Below, one piece after another: positions 1 through 11,956 of a DNA stretch of 64,000 bases. The position numbers were made by a program, and so were the translations under genes. Under the pieces are notes generated by a model. The model saw only the letters and a list, made by a program, of their open reading frames with translations, was not told where the DNA came from and did no database searches. The DNA comes from Notospermus geniculatus (taxonomy: Eukaryota; Nemertea; Pilidiophora; Heteronemertea; Lineidae): positions 4,044 to 68,043 of the forward strand of contig NMRB01002132.1 in the NCBI GenBank assembly GCA_002633025.1, written 5' to 3'. How positions within the stretch are numbered: position 1 is the stretch's first letter; every line of letters starts with the position of its first letter.

Positions 1-1169
1 CATGTGCCCCCCCCCCCCCTGGATCCGGGCCTGCAGCTCTCTCTCTTCCCTAAATGGAATTCAGACGTCTGAACAACAACAACAAAAAAAAGAAGAAAAA
101 CAGCAGGCCGGTGGGCCACATGCTTAACAGTTTTAAAGGACAGAAAGTAGAGTTTTTATTTCAATTCACCATTTTCATACCTACAAGTTTGGAATCTGTC
201 TCAGGTTGCCTGCCATATGCATCTCGAACTCAATAAAAAACACCCACTCTCGTCCTCCTCATAATCATCTCAAATTGGCCATGTAAAAAAATAGTTGGTT
301 AGCATCCCCTGCCGCCATGGAAATCACCCCCTCCTCAATTTTTTTTTATTTTTTATTTTCAAAACTACTTTCCAAAAAATTGCCAAAACAATGATAAAGT
401 TGTAGGCTGGGATGCTTAAATAATTAACAACGCAATTTTAATGGATAAAAAGTAGTTTTTATTTCAATTCCTACCTAAAATACAAAAAAATGTATTTGGA
501 ATTGCCCTCAGGTTGTGATGATAACCATGGTATTACATGCATCAGTCTCAAACTCAACTCCCAAATTTTTTTTAAAAAACCTCCCGCCCTCCTCAGAAAA
601 CTGCGAGTGAATGGATGCTAACCAACTATTTTTTTAATGGCCTATCTGTCGTCTTCCTCAGAAGCATCGCGAACTAAATAAAAAACACCTCTCGTCCTTC
701 TCAGAAAATTGAGAGTGGTAGGATGCTATTTAAAATAGCCTACTCGTACCATATTTTTTGTTACACGCATTCGCCCACTATTCTACGTATTACACATCCA
801 ACACCTGAAACTTGGCTGTGGTACATCTTGCTGATTACATCGATGACGTGTACTGAACACCACCGCCTGGACGACCCCAATACACTTCCCCAGGTGAGAG
901 TTCCCCAAGTGAGAGATTTCCCTAAACGAGAGTACTCTCTGCGCGCGCTAGGTATTATTCGCATGCACTGGAAGTGGAATGGCATGCACAGCCAGTCTGC
1001 CGTGCATGCGTGCATGCGTGAGTGAGGATGGTGGTGAGCATGCATGGTCACCATGTCATGTGCACTGCATGTGCATGCATCTTAATATTTTTGCATGGGC
1101 ATGATGGGGGGGGGGGGGGGGNTGAGGGTGAGCAGGTGAGATGATCATGATCATGATGATGATGTGGGG
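1..1169. other. Gene-free, low-complexity stretch with an inverted repeat
   Basis: Poly-C follows at once from the window start and a poly-G run with one N is at 1108-1121. A 25-30 bp inverted repeat around atagttggttagcatcc (about 279-306) and its complement (about 611-641) suggests a palindromic element of about 365 bp. A 30-bp phrase near 226 is repeated near 667. From 961 to 1080 the sequence is rich in GCATGC/TGCATG. No gene is visible. Confidence 0.5.
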
Positions 1170-1314
1170 TCAAGTATGGTATAGCGGGCCAAGCCATGGG
1201 AAGTGACACATCTCCATACATCATGTACATTGCCGCTTATTCCGTGTCATCTGTGTCCACACATGTACACGCTCAGTGCACTTCCCACGACTTGGCCCGC
1301 TATACCATACTTGA
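1170..1314. mobile_element. MITE, 145 bp, near-perfect terminal inverted repeats
   Basis: Begins tcaagtatggtatagcgg and ends with its exact complement, ccgctataccatacttga. The arms pair over about 24 bp and enclose a unique centre. Too short to encode a transposase. Confidence 0.7.
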
Positions 1315-1734
1315 GCCAGACACTAACCTGTGTGTATACAACCAGCCTAACGCGCAATACTGCTACTGCGTACTGGTCCTAAAAGCGTGATAAAATCGGC
1401 ATTTCCAAACTTTTCCCCTGATGATTTTTGCACAGGGGCGCGATATCTCCAGCGCATTCGGCTCGGCCTCGTTCGGCCTCCTTCGGGTACTTCGGGATTT
1501 GTCGGGAGTCCGACTCGGCTGTATAACAATACGCGCCATCTTGAAACGGAAGTGGGTCCTCAGTTCCGGCGATTTACTAACCCATTCGTCCGCCGGATAG
1601 TGCCCAGGTGATGGTGACTAGAATTACACGATATACGCATATTTTTTGAAAATTCATCATTGTATATATGAATTACCTAAAACTATAGATTTATGCGTAC
1701 ATAAGATCAAGGAAAGTATGATATTATGTTGCTG

Positions 1735-1923
1735 CTACGCATGCGCAGTACGTATTAAGTAGTGCTCCTAACGCGGATGAATGTCTATCCAAGATGGCGG
1801 TATTCTTCATACAGTAGAGATACTTTTCGTCTCGTCTGAAGTGAAACATCGAAAAAGTATCTCACAACGTAGAATGATCTCCAGCGAACAAGTTTTTCCG
1901 GAAAATAACGAAGTTGACCGAAG
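1735..1923 (+). promoter_or_regulatory. Candidate promoter and first exon
   Basis: An NRF1-like palindrome (acgcatgcgcag) sits at about 1736-1747 and a YY1-like element (aagatggcgg) at 1791-1800. About 75 bp further on, an ATG at 1874 opens 16 codons (MISSEQVFPENNEVDR) that end in a strong donor, CGAAG then gtaagt, at 1924. The ATG inside the YY1-like element leads to a short upstream ORF closed by TAG. NRF1 plus a downstream ATGGCGG is a common arrangement of animal housekeeping promoters. The exon leaves two bases, which does not fit the first visible CSPP1-like exon directly, so at least one exon would have to lie between. It may belong to another gene. Confidence 0.35.
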
Positions 1924-2517
1924 GTAAGTTGGGTCGCGCTCGGAGATTTTATAACGCGGGAAATTTGAAAATGCTAATCATTGTACCTTTCCTTTTTTAT
2001 CTTTTCACTACATCTCCTGGGACTCGGGTATCTGATTGTCCTTAGTCTGATTAAAGATTTTTGCTCCATGACTAAAAATCTTAACGCGCCTTTTCCAAGT
2101 TCAAATTTGGGGGCTGTCGCGGTCGGTGTCGCTGTCGCGGTCGCAGTCGGGGTCGCGCTCTGTATAAACGGACCTTTAGAGTAGATTGTGATATATGCGG
2201 CAGGCACGTGGTTTTGGAGAATCATCGATTTCAGTGAAAACCGGACCCGCTCGACGGACGGGGACCGTATGGCGCCTGCCATCCGCGTGGAGATAAGCCT
2301 ATACTCATACCTGTTCCACTGGGGCAGGGTCAACTTTGGTCACATTTTCTAAATTAATGTGCAGCATATGCCAGCGCTCACACAAGGATGAGTATGAAAG
2401 CTCTAGGTCGTGAATTGGTAACGATGTCCCTTTGTAAAAAAAGTTTCCGCTTTTATTGTTCCATGCATCGAGATGGCAGAACCAAATGCAAGAGATTAGG
2501 ATGTTAATAGGCCTACA
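1924..2517. other. Gene-free stretch with GTCGC-rich hexamer run
   Basis: Follows the candidate donor at 1924. Positions 2112-2160 are a degenerate GTCGCG/GTCGGG hexamer run. No coding signal beyond short chance ORFs. Confidence 0.4.
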
Positions 2518-2666
2518 CAGGCGTCTCATACATATCTGTTAGGGGGAGTGTGGCGCCGGTAGGGCTACTCACTAGTGTGTAGTAAGCCCTAAGCTACGGT
2601 CCCCAAGAACCTACCCCCCGGCACCTCCTCCCCCTACAAGTACAAACAGACGTATGAGACGCCTGC
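2518..2666. mobile_element. MITE, about 149 bp
   Basis: Arms caggcgtctcatac at the left and gtatgagacgcctg at the right, with weaker pairing continuing inward (tagggggag / ctccccct). Confidence 0.65.
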
Positions 2667-3844
2667 CTGGTCAATAGCTAGGGATATTTTGTTCCCAGGA
2701 CAGTTTTTCCTGGGCACATTCTTTCCTTTCACTCATAGGCCTACCTAAAAGAGTATACCATGGGATCATGATTCCTGTTTACACCGGTGAATTATCAATG
2801 ACGTTATTCTATTCTATCGATATTTCTGACTGACCCATATTGACCATCCCGACGCCCATGGTTCAAAAGAACGCTATTGAACTGTCCCTATTCTTTGCCA
2901 CCGGCATACCACACATATACCCCTGTACATTATATTGGAAGGATAAAAATATCTGAATGTGATATTGAATGTATGCAGCATGAACGCTTGTTTGGTAGAA
3001 TAGCAGTCGACATGCTNGGAAGCATAATATAGTCGATGGAAGAAATGGAGTGCCTCCTAACAGCTCAGGAACTAGAAATTACATGAGAAGTGGCATCTTG
3101 AGAAATACCCCCTCGAGTAATAGTGCCGTGGGCTGTTTGGTTCAGTGCGTAAATGTTGGAATCTAATGGGTATTGTGGTTTTGGTACACGTTGTAGCTCC
3201 AGCTAGAAGGTATTGAGGATGTGAGGAAAAGGTGGTGAATTTGATATCTAGGGGCACGGCTCACGCTTGGGTCTAAAATTAGGGAGAAATAATGTTTCCC
3301 TCCTCAAAATTTTGGGAGACTTCACTCCCAAGAGGGAGACTTCACATAAAGTTTGTGGACGACATATCTAACAAAGTTGTTTGATTTCAGCCTCTTTGCA
3401 AAAAATTAACACTTAATGATGACATTTTAGGGCATTTAGGAGCGGATTTTGGCATTTTGGGGTGCAGAAAATGCTTCAGAGGGTGTGATATACTCCTAAA
3501 AAATAATAATAATTTTGGGGGGGGCGACTTTATGTCTCCCTGGGAGTTATTTTGGGTGAAATTTTCGCCCCACGTCGCCCACATCGCCCCCAAATGTGAG
3601 CCCTGTAGGGGATGTGGAATTCGGAGTATTGGAAGAATGGCTGTGTTTGAATGGCATGCAGAATATAAAATTTCCATTTTTGATACCAATTTAACGCAGT
3701 TCATAAATTATTTATTTATTTTTCAGTCAGTTGAACATCAAGCTATACATGTATGATCAAGCATGTTCCGTGAATTAATTAATCAGTTGACGGCATTCAT
3801 ATTATCTCAATAGATCGTTGATAATAGTAGGCACTGCCGTAAAA

Positions 3845-3966
3845 TAGGGAGGTTTCGCAAGCGCCCGGTTAGGCCATACGACGACGTTGATCTATTGTTT
3901 GGGTATTCCCACACAATAGATAAACGTCGTCGTAGGACATAACCGGACGCTTGCGAAACCTCCCTA
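3845..3966. mobile_element. 122-bp hairpin MITE, copy 1 (TA-flanked)
   Basis: Starts tagggaggtttcgcaagc and ends with the complement; the arms pair almost along the full length around a 14-base loop (ttgggtattcccac). A second copy of identical length is at 25175-25296. The few differences between the copies include some that keep pairing. TA at both ends fits a Tc1/mariner-type target duplication. Confidence 0.85.
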
Positions 3967-4359
3967 ATGGTGTGGTGTGTGCAACATTTTTAGCTCACCT
4001 GTGAGCTTTTGTCGTCATGCGGTGCCCGTCGTCGTCCGTTTAGGGTACGCGTCCAGTGCGTCTGGCTGTCGGGGCTTGTCCTTGTGCCAATACAGAAAGC
4101 CCCATACAGGGCCAGGAACTTCACTAAAGATCTTTATCGTAAAAGACATGTGCATGATTTGGGATGCGCCTTATTCCCCAGTGTGCTTTATTTATGGATT
4201 TGGTAAGGGCTTCCAGAGGGCGCGGCTTATATCCCAGTGCGTTTTGTACGCCAATAAATATGGTAGGTAACTGTGACATAGATTATTTACCACTGACTTG
4301 TGCACATTTCCAAGCTTGGCACTTTGCTCATGTTGAAGTAAAGCGAGCCATACATGATC

Positions 4360-4474
4360 GATATTATTGCACAATATGGGACCAAAATAGGGGCATTTAC
4401 TTCTGGCTTGATGGGTGGAAGAAAGATTGGCAATAATATTGCCCATTTTGGTCCTCATATTGTGCAATAATATT
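4360..4474. mobile_element. Palindromic element, about 115 bp
   Basis: Arms around attattgcacaatatggg and its complement, with pairing over about 30 bp including gaccaaaat / attttggtc. Confidence 0.65.
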
Positions 4475-4507
4475 GAACGTGCATGAGTGGCTTTAGGATG
4501 AATTACA

Positions 4508-4905
4508 CTTTAAAGCTGAACTGCGTAAACAAAAAGTGTCCATGCGATGAGCAAGAGAATTGCAAACACCTCAGACGAAGGCTCAGAACATGATACACCC
4601 GACGAGGCCAGGAGGGTGCCAATGGAAGCCTACCAACAAGTTCGGTGGCCGAATGGGGAAGACAACAGGGCACAGGTTCGATTCCCAGCTGGGTCAAACA
4701 TTTTTCTTTCAAAAAACGTGTTCAGCAGGAGCTCACCAGATGATGTTGACACCTTGACAGCTCGAAGACAAATAAGGTGGCGCCCTCCTGGCATCGTGGG
4801 GTCACTATCATGTTCCGAGCCTTCGTTTGAGGTGCTTGAAGGGCGTTAGCATTTCTCTTGCTCGTCGCAAATGGGGGCTTTTTGTTCAAGCAGTTCAGCT
4901 TTAAG
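4508..4905. mobile_element. Foldback element containing a tRNA-like head
   Basis: Outer ends ttaaagctgaactgc and gcagttcagctttaa are complementary, and a 75-bp inner inverted repeat (agcaagagaattgcaaac at 4551 and its complement near 4858) pairs as well. Between them lies a tRNA-Ser/Leu-like stretch with ggtggccgaatgggg and a B-box-like ggttcgattccc. The right end recurs alone at 11150-11168. Confidence 0.6.
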
Positions 4906-5209
4906 TTGCCCTTTGTGATGAAGCCAAATATTTTCTCACATGGAGACATTTACTGAGGTGAAGTTACCACCTTCTCATTTACGCCCAGAAGCCTCCACCT
5001 CGGCTACTTGCTGGGATTTGCCTCCAGGAATTATATGAAGTAATGACTGGCTTACCCTCAGTGGTATTGTGGCTTTAGAAATGTGCAGTTTCCTTCGAAC
5101 CTGTCCTCAGGCAGGTTGGCTTAGACGATGATTGGCTCTGGGTTGATTGTATAGAGAATGGATGTCTAATAGCATGTTGAGGATTTGAAGGGGATTGACG
5201 TTGATAAAA

Positions 5210-5290
5210 TGTGTGGCGGTCTAGGAAAACCCGTCAGAAGTCGCTGAATGATCAACAAGGGCTGTCAGATTGCCTGTGCATTGATCTGAC
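5210..5290. mobile_element. GGCGGTCTAGGAAAACC MITE, half copy
   Basis: Begins tgtggcggtctaggaaaac and matches the left half of the fuller copies at 7652, 38739 and 41509; the right half is missing. Confidence 0.7.
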
Positions 5291-5499
5291 TTTGGCTAAA
5301 TGAAAATGATTTTGTAGCAGAAACCCTTGCTTAGAAAGGGGCTGTTTCACTTTGAAATGAAGACAGTGCCCTGTGAAAACGAAATGAGAATATGATATTG
5401 AAATTTGCTGGGATTATTCTGTTTTTCTGATGATTTTCAGTGATAGGCCTACAATCAATGAGGAGGGCGATATTTTATTCATCCCCACAGGTCAGCACA

Positions 5500-5836
5500 G
5501 CGAGCGAAGTGACCTTAGCGACGTCATTGACGTCATTTTAGGTGTTGACGTTGCGTCATGAGAAATGACCTGTACATTTTTCTACAGAAACAATGAGACA
5601 AACGTATGCATTTAATAATTTATCGGTTCACATTTGATCGTTTTAAAGAAAAAAGCAATGAAATTAGAGAAATTTTCATCTACTACAAGATGATGTAAGT
5701 TTTACTGTCGGGTGACCAAAACAAACGGGTTATTTTCATGCCAGAATTAAACTGAAATAACGTTAGAAAAAAGAAATTTCAGTCACAACGCTCGCAGCGA
5801 TGCCGTGTGGTGCTAGTATGGCACCCTCCTCATTAG
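5500..5836. repeat. TGACGTCA-rich dispersed element, copy 1
   Basis: Begins with cgacgtcattgacgtcat and ends near ccctcctcattag. The middle (gatgatgtaagttttactg, ggtgaccaaaac) matches 32757-33078, and the TGACGTC-rich start and CCTCATT end also match 54420-54772. Several CRE-like TGACGTCA sites are inside. Confidence 0.65.
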
Positions 5837-7095
5837 ATTCAAAATAATTTGTTAAAACAATAGGATTTAAAACTCAGAAAATACTGAGAAATAATTATTT
5901 GTTTGATATGATAGTTGGCACGTGAGTAAGATAAAAGTATGCACTTCAGTTGAAGCAATTCATGATTGATCTCTTCAACAAACACAATTCGCAGTCGATT
6001 AATTTTTTCCAATGTTTTTCTTGTCATTCACTTCTCAATAAAACAATGGTGCATGAGATTGCGCCGATTGTTAAAGAATCTTTATTTTCGTTGTGATTCA
6101 TGTTGAACTTTTATGGTCCATGATTTTACCATAAATCTGCTTTGATCGTGATTTTTACTGGCAATTATATCATGTTCAGTTCACCCCGAGCATGTCTGGC
6201 AAAATTGATTGAGGCCAGGGCACTGTCATGAAAGGACAGGGGCAGGGGTCTGTTATTTGCAATTTGTCGTCATGGTGTAATGATTAAAAGTCAGTGGGCT
6301 GAAGAGTGTTCAGTACTGTGCTCGAAAAGTCAGCCGAAGGTCGACTCGCCGACTGCACAGTGTCAGTCAGGAAATTGGCGCGATCGACACGCCGGCGCCC
6401 GTAAACGCCCGTGAAAAAATTACTGGCGTGATTCATGACGCTTGTGGAAATACCACCGGCATGATCATAATACGCCCGTAATCAGCTTTTCACTTGTGTG
6501 TTCACGCCCGTCAGTTGCCGCAAAGCACGCCCCTCCCCATTCCACTCACATACAACTCCATCAATTCTTCTTTTTGCAAGTCTAATCCGTGTAATCAAGT
6601 TGGTTTTGTTGGTTATGGCTATGTAAGATGTGTAAGAATGCTTCCGGATTCCCCAAAGACACGCTCACCCCCTTGAACTTAAAGTTGCGACGCTCTGGCT
6701 CTTAAAGTGTTTCCTCTGTCTGAACTTGAAATAGCGGGAGTGAATCACTCCCCTGATGGGAGTGAATTCCCTCTGGGGCATCTGGGGAGTGACTTTTTTC
6801 ATAGCTCCTGCGGCAACTTCACGGGAGTGACCGACAGCCCCCGCAGGAAAATCTCCTGACGGACACTGCGACTGGCAAGCTGGATTAAAATTCACTCGCC
6901 ACGACCATGCACAGCGGAGGTGTGCCCTGGCAGGGGCATCCCCAGAAAAAATTTGAAGTCAGAAGCTGTGGAAGAAGTGGTTTCCTGGCAACTGAGTGCC
7001 TGTTAGAAAGCACAGAGTAGGCCTTGATTTAGACTTTTACGAATCAGTCAAAAAGTGATTTTGTTATCGCCAAATTGCGACCTAATATGATTGCA

Positions 7096-7576
7096 CAGGG
7101 CTTTCATTAAGCCTGCGTATGGCGTCTATTACGCATGTTAACTACACAAATGACGCCAATATAAATAACTCTGAAGTCTCAAAAACGCAGGCAAATTCGA
7201 TGATACGCTGATAGAGAAAGTGTGCAAGTCCCATCTGTATACTCAGTCTCCATTATGCCAGTAGGACCCCGGCTAACGCAGGTATCAAGATACTGAAAGT
7301 CGCGTGCTGGCCAAATTTTCTTCAACACGCCGAATCCTTGCTAGCGACTGGGGGTTCCCTTCGCCCATGGCAACCACACACTCCTGGCTCGAGCGCTGCA
7401 CCGATAGCAACAAACGAAGGAACGATTTGACCCCAGTAAAACAGTATAACAAGAAGTCATGACCCCGAAAAAGAACTGCTGGAATTCTAAATACCCCAGC
7501 ATCTTCCCAAATTGACTTCCATAACAAAATTGTGGAAGTCATGACCCATGTAGGGAAAAAGTTAATGAAAGCCCTG
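7096..7576. mobile_element. AGGGCTTTCATTAA MITE, copy 1
   Basis: Ends cagggctttcattaa and ttaatgaaagccctg are exact complements, 481 bp apart. The second copy at 22865-23349 has nearly the same length and content. Confidence 0.8.
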
Positions 7577-7651
7577 ATTGCAGTCATTAGCAGTGTTGAT
7601 TCATGATCGCAAATAGCGAATAAATGGGCAACTTTTCGAGCACTGCATCAA

Positions 7652-7847
7652 TGTGAGGCGGTCTAGGAAAACCCGTCGGATGTCGCATTTGAGGAAAATG
7701 TTAATGGCCTTGGTGAACCCGCACATTTCAATAGCTGAAATGGACTACATAACAGGTAAACAGCGGCAGATCAATAATGCACAGGCAATCTGACAGCCCT
7801 TGTTGATCATTCAGCGTCTTCTGACACGTTTTCCTTGACCGCCACAT
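7652..7847. mobile_element. GGCGGTCTAGGAAAACC MITE, complete copy
   Basis: Arms tgtgaggcggtctaggaaaa and ttttccttgaccgccaca frame about 196 bp. The sequence has a centre of near symmetry and lacks coding capacity. Confidence 0.75.
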
Positions 7848-9116
7848 ATGAGTATGAAAAACCATAAGAAATTCCCAATGCTCAAATAATCAAATTTTCT
7901 GAGTAATTGCTCGAGAATAAAGTAACCTGTGGGTACTTATTACACCATCAGCCCTGAATCTGCATTTATGAAAAGTACCGGTCACATAAAAAATTGAATT
8001 GTGTACATCAGACATGACACAATAAGTAACCAATGGGGTTTGAAATGTGATTTCTTGGACACTCTCAGAAATGATCCATATCCATGGCGACGACATGACC
8101 ACATGTCATCTTTTGATATTTTCCGTCATTTCCTTGTTCATTGTTGGTTACTTCTGGTGAGTGAGTGGGTCATTGTGTCAATGGCAGGAGAGAAAGATTG
8201 GCGATTTATTCAATGGCTTTTTGATTCAGTGATTTTAAGCAGAGGATGTGGTCACGTCGCCCAATTTTCATCAATTAATGGAAAATCTCCTGTAAGGCCA
8301 CACTTTTTTATTCTTTAGTTTACAGGGCCCGCCAACGTGGCAAAATGCAATACCGGAAAAAAATAAAATTGTGAAAATCAGTTTCTTTTATTACTGCCAA
8401 AGTTCAAATGAGGTCTTCTAAGAAAAAAACAAATAAATGGATTTTAAAAAATTCCCGCTGACATTGATTTCAGCAGTCACGACAGCTAAAAATAAATACC
8501 GTGTGCATGAAAATATTCGCGGCCATAATATTTCGTGATTGGCCTGTCAATGTACCATTTCGCGTATAATAATGTTCGTGTAATAACATGATGCTATAAT
8601 AGTAATAATAATATTAGCGTATAATTAACTTTGCGGTATAAGTGGTGGTTTCGCGATTTTCGCGGCAATTTTTATATGTGAATATATTTATGCATATGGT
8701 AAAGCCAACTGGCGCCATGCCTATTTCCCGGCAGCGAGGACGGAAAGAAGCAGAAAAGAGGCATTTATAAAGAATTTGTTTTTTTATTTCCTCCGATTTG
8801 TCCAACTTGTCATTCTAAAGCTGAAAATGAAAAATAATGAACTGAACCAAAGTTTTTTTAAATTTTCATTTCATCCTCTGTACCTGGGCTTTGTGCCCGT
8901 AAACCAGAGAATATAATAACCGTGGCCCTAAATGTGGTGGATTGGCAATGCCAGGCACGAATTTTCAATAAATCTGCAATTTTGGCATGGCATGTGACGG
9001 ATTCATTGTTTGTTGGAAATGAATCGTGCGCTCCACTTAGGCAGCCTGTCACTCACCTTTTCAGCGTCATAAACATGGTAAAAGTGCATTATTTCTCAAT
9101 ATTCGTGACTAATCAG

Positions 9117-10976
9117 TAAGACGCAATTTAACCATTTTTTCCGTTAAATTGTTTCGGGTAAACAAACTTTTTAAAAACTTCATAAGTTTCAAAAGCAATG
9201 AAAAATTCAGTGGACTACTTCAGGTATATTTAGGGCTAGGAGTAGGGTGGTAGTTTCAGAATTAAATGGCAAATAACGTTGGTTTGACTTTCGACGTCAT
9301 ACTTTTAACTGAGTTGTTCGTCAGCGCCACGTCACAGACTAGTTCCGCCGGTTCCTCATTGTTTCGGGTAAACAAACTTTTTAAAAACTTCATAAGTTTC
9401 AAAAGCAATGAAAAATTCAGATTGGCAACAAATATTTACACTGCGGTGCAGGTTTTGTTCCTTGTTAAATAATTATTGAAGTTACACTTTGTTTAAATGC
9501 CTGTCTACTCAATCAACATTTTAATCAATAATGCATATTCTAGGTAAACATTTCAATAACGTTCCACAAATGGTGACAGAGTCTACAGTTTTGACAGTAT
9601 GTAAATTCCCATATAAGTTTTTACATCTCGTGAATTGTGAATCATAACTTTGGCTATAAAACGTCCTCAGCAATCCAGATTTCCTCCAACTAGGCAATAC
9701 CCATTCAATGGATACTTATGCGAGGGTCCGTGGGTTCGAATCTGGTAGGAAGCAATGTCTTTCACCTTAGAGGCCCTACTTCTATTTCATATTCTATACT
9801 TGTATCTCCTTTACGTGACCCCTCGTTTAAACATAGGCCGTTGAACCATCTTTTTTGGAGATGGGGATTTGGCCTAGTGGTTTAAGGCGTGCTGCCCCTT
9901 AGTGCTGGCGATTGATGCCTTATGCGAGGGTCCGTGGGTTCGAATCTGGTAGGAAGCAATGTCTTTCACCTTAGACTTAGACTTCTATTTCATACCCATT
10001 CAGTGGGGGAAATGCTAAACGCATGCGAGACGCGTCACGTCATTAGGAGCGCTTGGGGGTGATAATGACACCATACCCGTTCGAATGGCATAATGATGTC
10101 ATTTCGTCTCATGATGTTGCAGATGTCACAGATGACGTGACGAAATCTCGATGACGTCATGGCGTCAAAAGGTGTCTGGCATGTCTGGAGATGTTGTTAA
10201 GACGCAATTTAACCATTTTTTCCATTAAATTGTTTCGGGTAAACAAACTTTTTAAAAACTTCATAAGTTTCAAAAGCAATGAAAAATTCAGTGGACTACT
10301 TCAGGTTTATTTAGGGCTAGAAGTAGGGTGGTAGTTTCAGAATTAAATGGCAAATAACGTTGGTTTGACTTTCGACGTCATACTTTTAACTGAGTTGTTC
10401 GTCAGCGCCACGTCACGGAGTAGTTCCGCCGGTTCCTCATTGTTTCGGGTAAACAAACTTTTAAAAAACTTCATAAGTTTCAAAAGCAATGAAAAATTCA
10501 GATTGGCAACAAATATTTACACTGCGGTGCAGGTTTTGTTCCTTGTTAAATAATTATTGAAGTTACACTTTGTTTAAATGCCTGTCTACTCAATCAACAT
10601 TTTAATCAATAATGCATATTCTAGGTAAACATTTCAATAACTTTCCACAAATGGTGACAGAGTCTACAGTTTTGACAGTATGTAAATTCCCATATAAGTT
10701 TTTACATCTCGTGAATTGTGACTCATAACTATTGGCTATAAAATGTCCTCAGCAATCCAGATTTCCTCAAACTAGGCAATACCGATTCAGTGGGGGAAAT
10801 GCGAGACGCGTCACGTCATTAGGAGCGCTTGGGGAACATAATGACACCATACCCGTTCGAATGGCACAATGATGTCATTTCATCTCATGATGTTGCAGAT
10901 GTCACAGATGACGTGACGAAATCTCGATGACGTCATGGCGTCAAAAGGTGTCTGGCATGTCTGGAGATGTTGTTTG
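9117..10976 (+). repeat. Tandem duplication, two units of about 1.08 and 0.78 kb
   Basis: Unit 1 runs from about 9117 to 10196 and unit 2 from about 10197 to 10976, both starting aagacgcaatttaacc and ending tctggagatgttgtt. They differ by few substitutions apart from an insertion of about 285 bp in unit 1 (9708-9991) and a 10-bp extra near 10014. Inside each unit a 60-bp phrase starting gtttcgggtaaacaaac occurs twice, flanking a 150-bp block also found at 54610-54772. Confidence 0.9.
9708..9991 (+). mobile_element. tRNA-derived SINE (partly dimeric) with target duplication
   Basis: An A-box-like tggcctagtgg near 9873 and B-box-like ggttcgaatct near 9935 mark a tRNA-like head. The B-box half (tatgcgagggtccgtggg) occurs twice, at 9718 and 9920, so the element is a partial dimer. 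It is flanked by atacccattcaatgg / atacccattcagtgg, about 15 bp with one mismatch, and the sister unit keeps the unduplicated site at 10779-10793. Confidence 0.8.
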
Positions 10977-11470
10977 AAGAATGACCATGGCATTTGTACT
11001 GTAATCTACCTGCCGCAATGTTTTTGTCACTCTATGCAGTGCGGTAATGGAAATAGGTCAGCTTTAACATGCCTTTTGGTCGTTTGCATTTCTCTTGACC
11101 ACCAGGGTGGTGTTATTTTTCATAGCTTTGAATTGCAGTTTTTGTTCGTGCAGTTCAGCTTTAAACTGTGCCAGTCACCTGCTGTGGGAAAAGCGATCAT
11201 AGAATAGTAGCTTCTGCGGCAGAAGTTGTCTCAACACGACATCAGTAAACATAGTGAATGATGACATGCAGTTTGAGTGGTTAGCCCACCACGCCCAGGC
11301 TTCAGCCCAGCATGACCATTTAGCACAATATAATGTGACAAACGCATCAGGCGTAATAATAAGAAATGTCAATGTGCGATGAGGATTGATGCCAAGTGCC
11401 GTGAAAATATCCTTGTGTTGCTTCGGGTGTGGTGGTGTGGTGTGCTGTACAAACTCAGTTTCTGTGCCAT
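10977..11470. other. Gene-free stretch with part of a foldback element
   Basis: Positions 11144-11168 repeat the gcagttcagctttaa end seen at 4887-4905. The rest is unremarkable, with no coding signal. Confidence 0.4.
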
Positions 11471-11472
11471 TA

Positions 11473-11956
11473 CCAGTGTTTCTGCCAGAGGGTACTGTAT
11501 TTTCGCGAGGGCGCACCCCCTAATTTCACCCTAAACCCTTGACGAAATCCATACATAAGACGCACCGCCCTGTAAGACACAGTCATCAGGTGAACCACAG
11601 CAATGCTTCAGTGCACACATTACACACATACAATGTATTGGCTGGTCAGTCTGCGTTGTTATGCATCAAACTGACCTGGTTGTATGATTAATTGTTGTGA
11701 CAAGCTAATTAGCTTGTTGTGAGACTTAATTCTGATCAAATTTTCGGACTCTATCTGCAGATAAGGCGCACCACCCTATAAGGCGCACCCCCAATTTTAG
11801 ACCCTTCTTCATGGAAAAAAGCCGCGCCTTATAGCCCGAAAAATACGGTACTAAGGGTCTATGGTAATACCCTCAAAGGAACAGAAAAGGGTTATTTTCT
11901 TCAATTTCATTGGGTTGTTGCTGATTTTGAAGAAATTAGTAGCCTCAAAAAATTTC
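11473..11956. mobile_element. CAGTGTTTCTGCCAGAG element with nested GGCGCACC element
   Basis: The outer element starts cagtgtttctgccagaggg and continues after the insert with gtactaagggtctatgg to about 11956; an uninterrupted reverse copy is at 48819-48955. The insert, 11496-11851, has the ends tattttcgcgagggcgcacc and gccttatagcccgaaaaata and inner AAGGCGCACC phrases, a MITE type I recall from many animal genomes. Confidence 0.7.
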
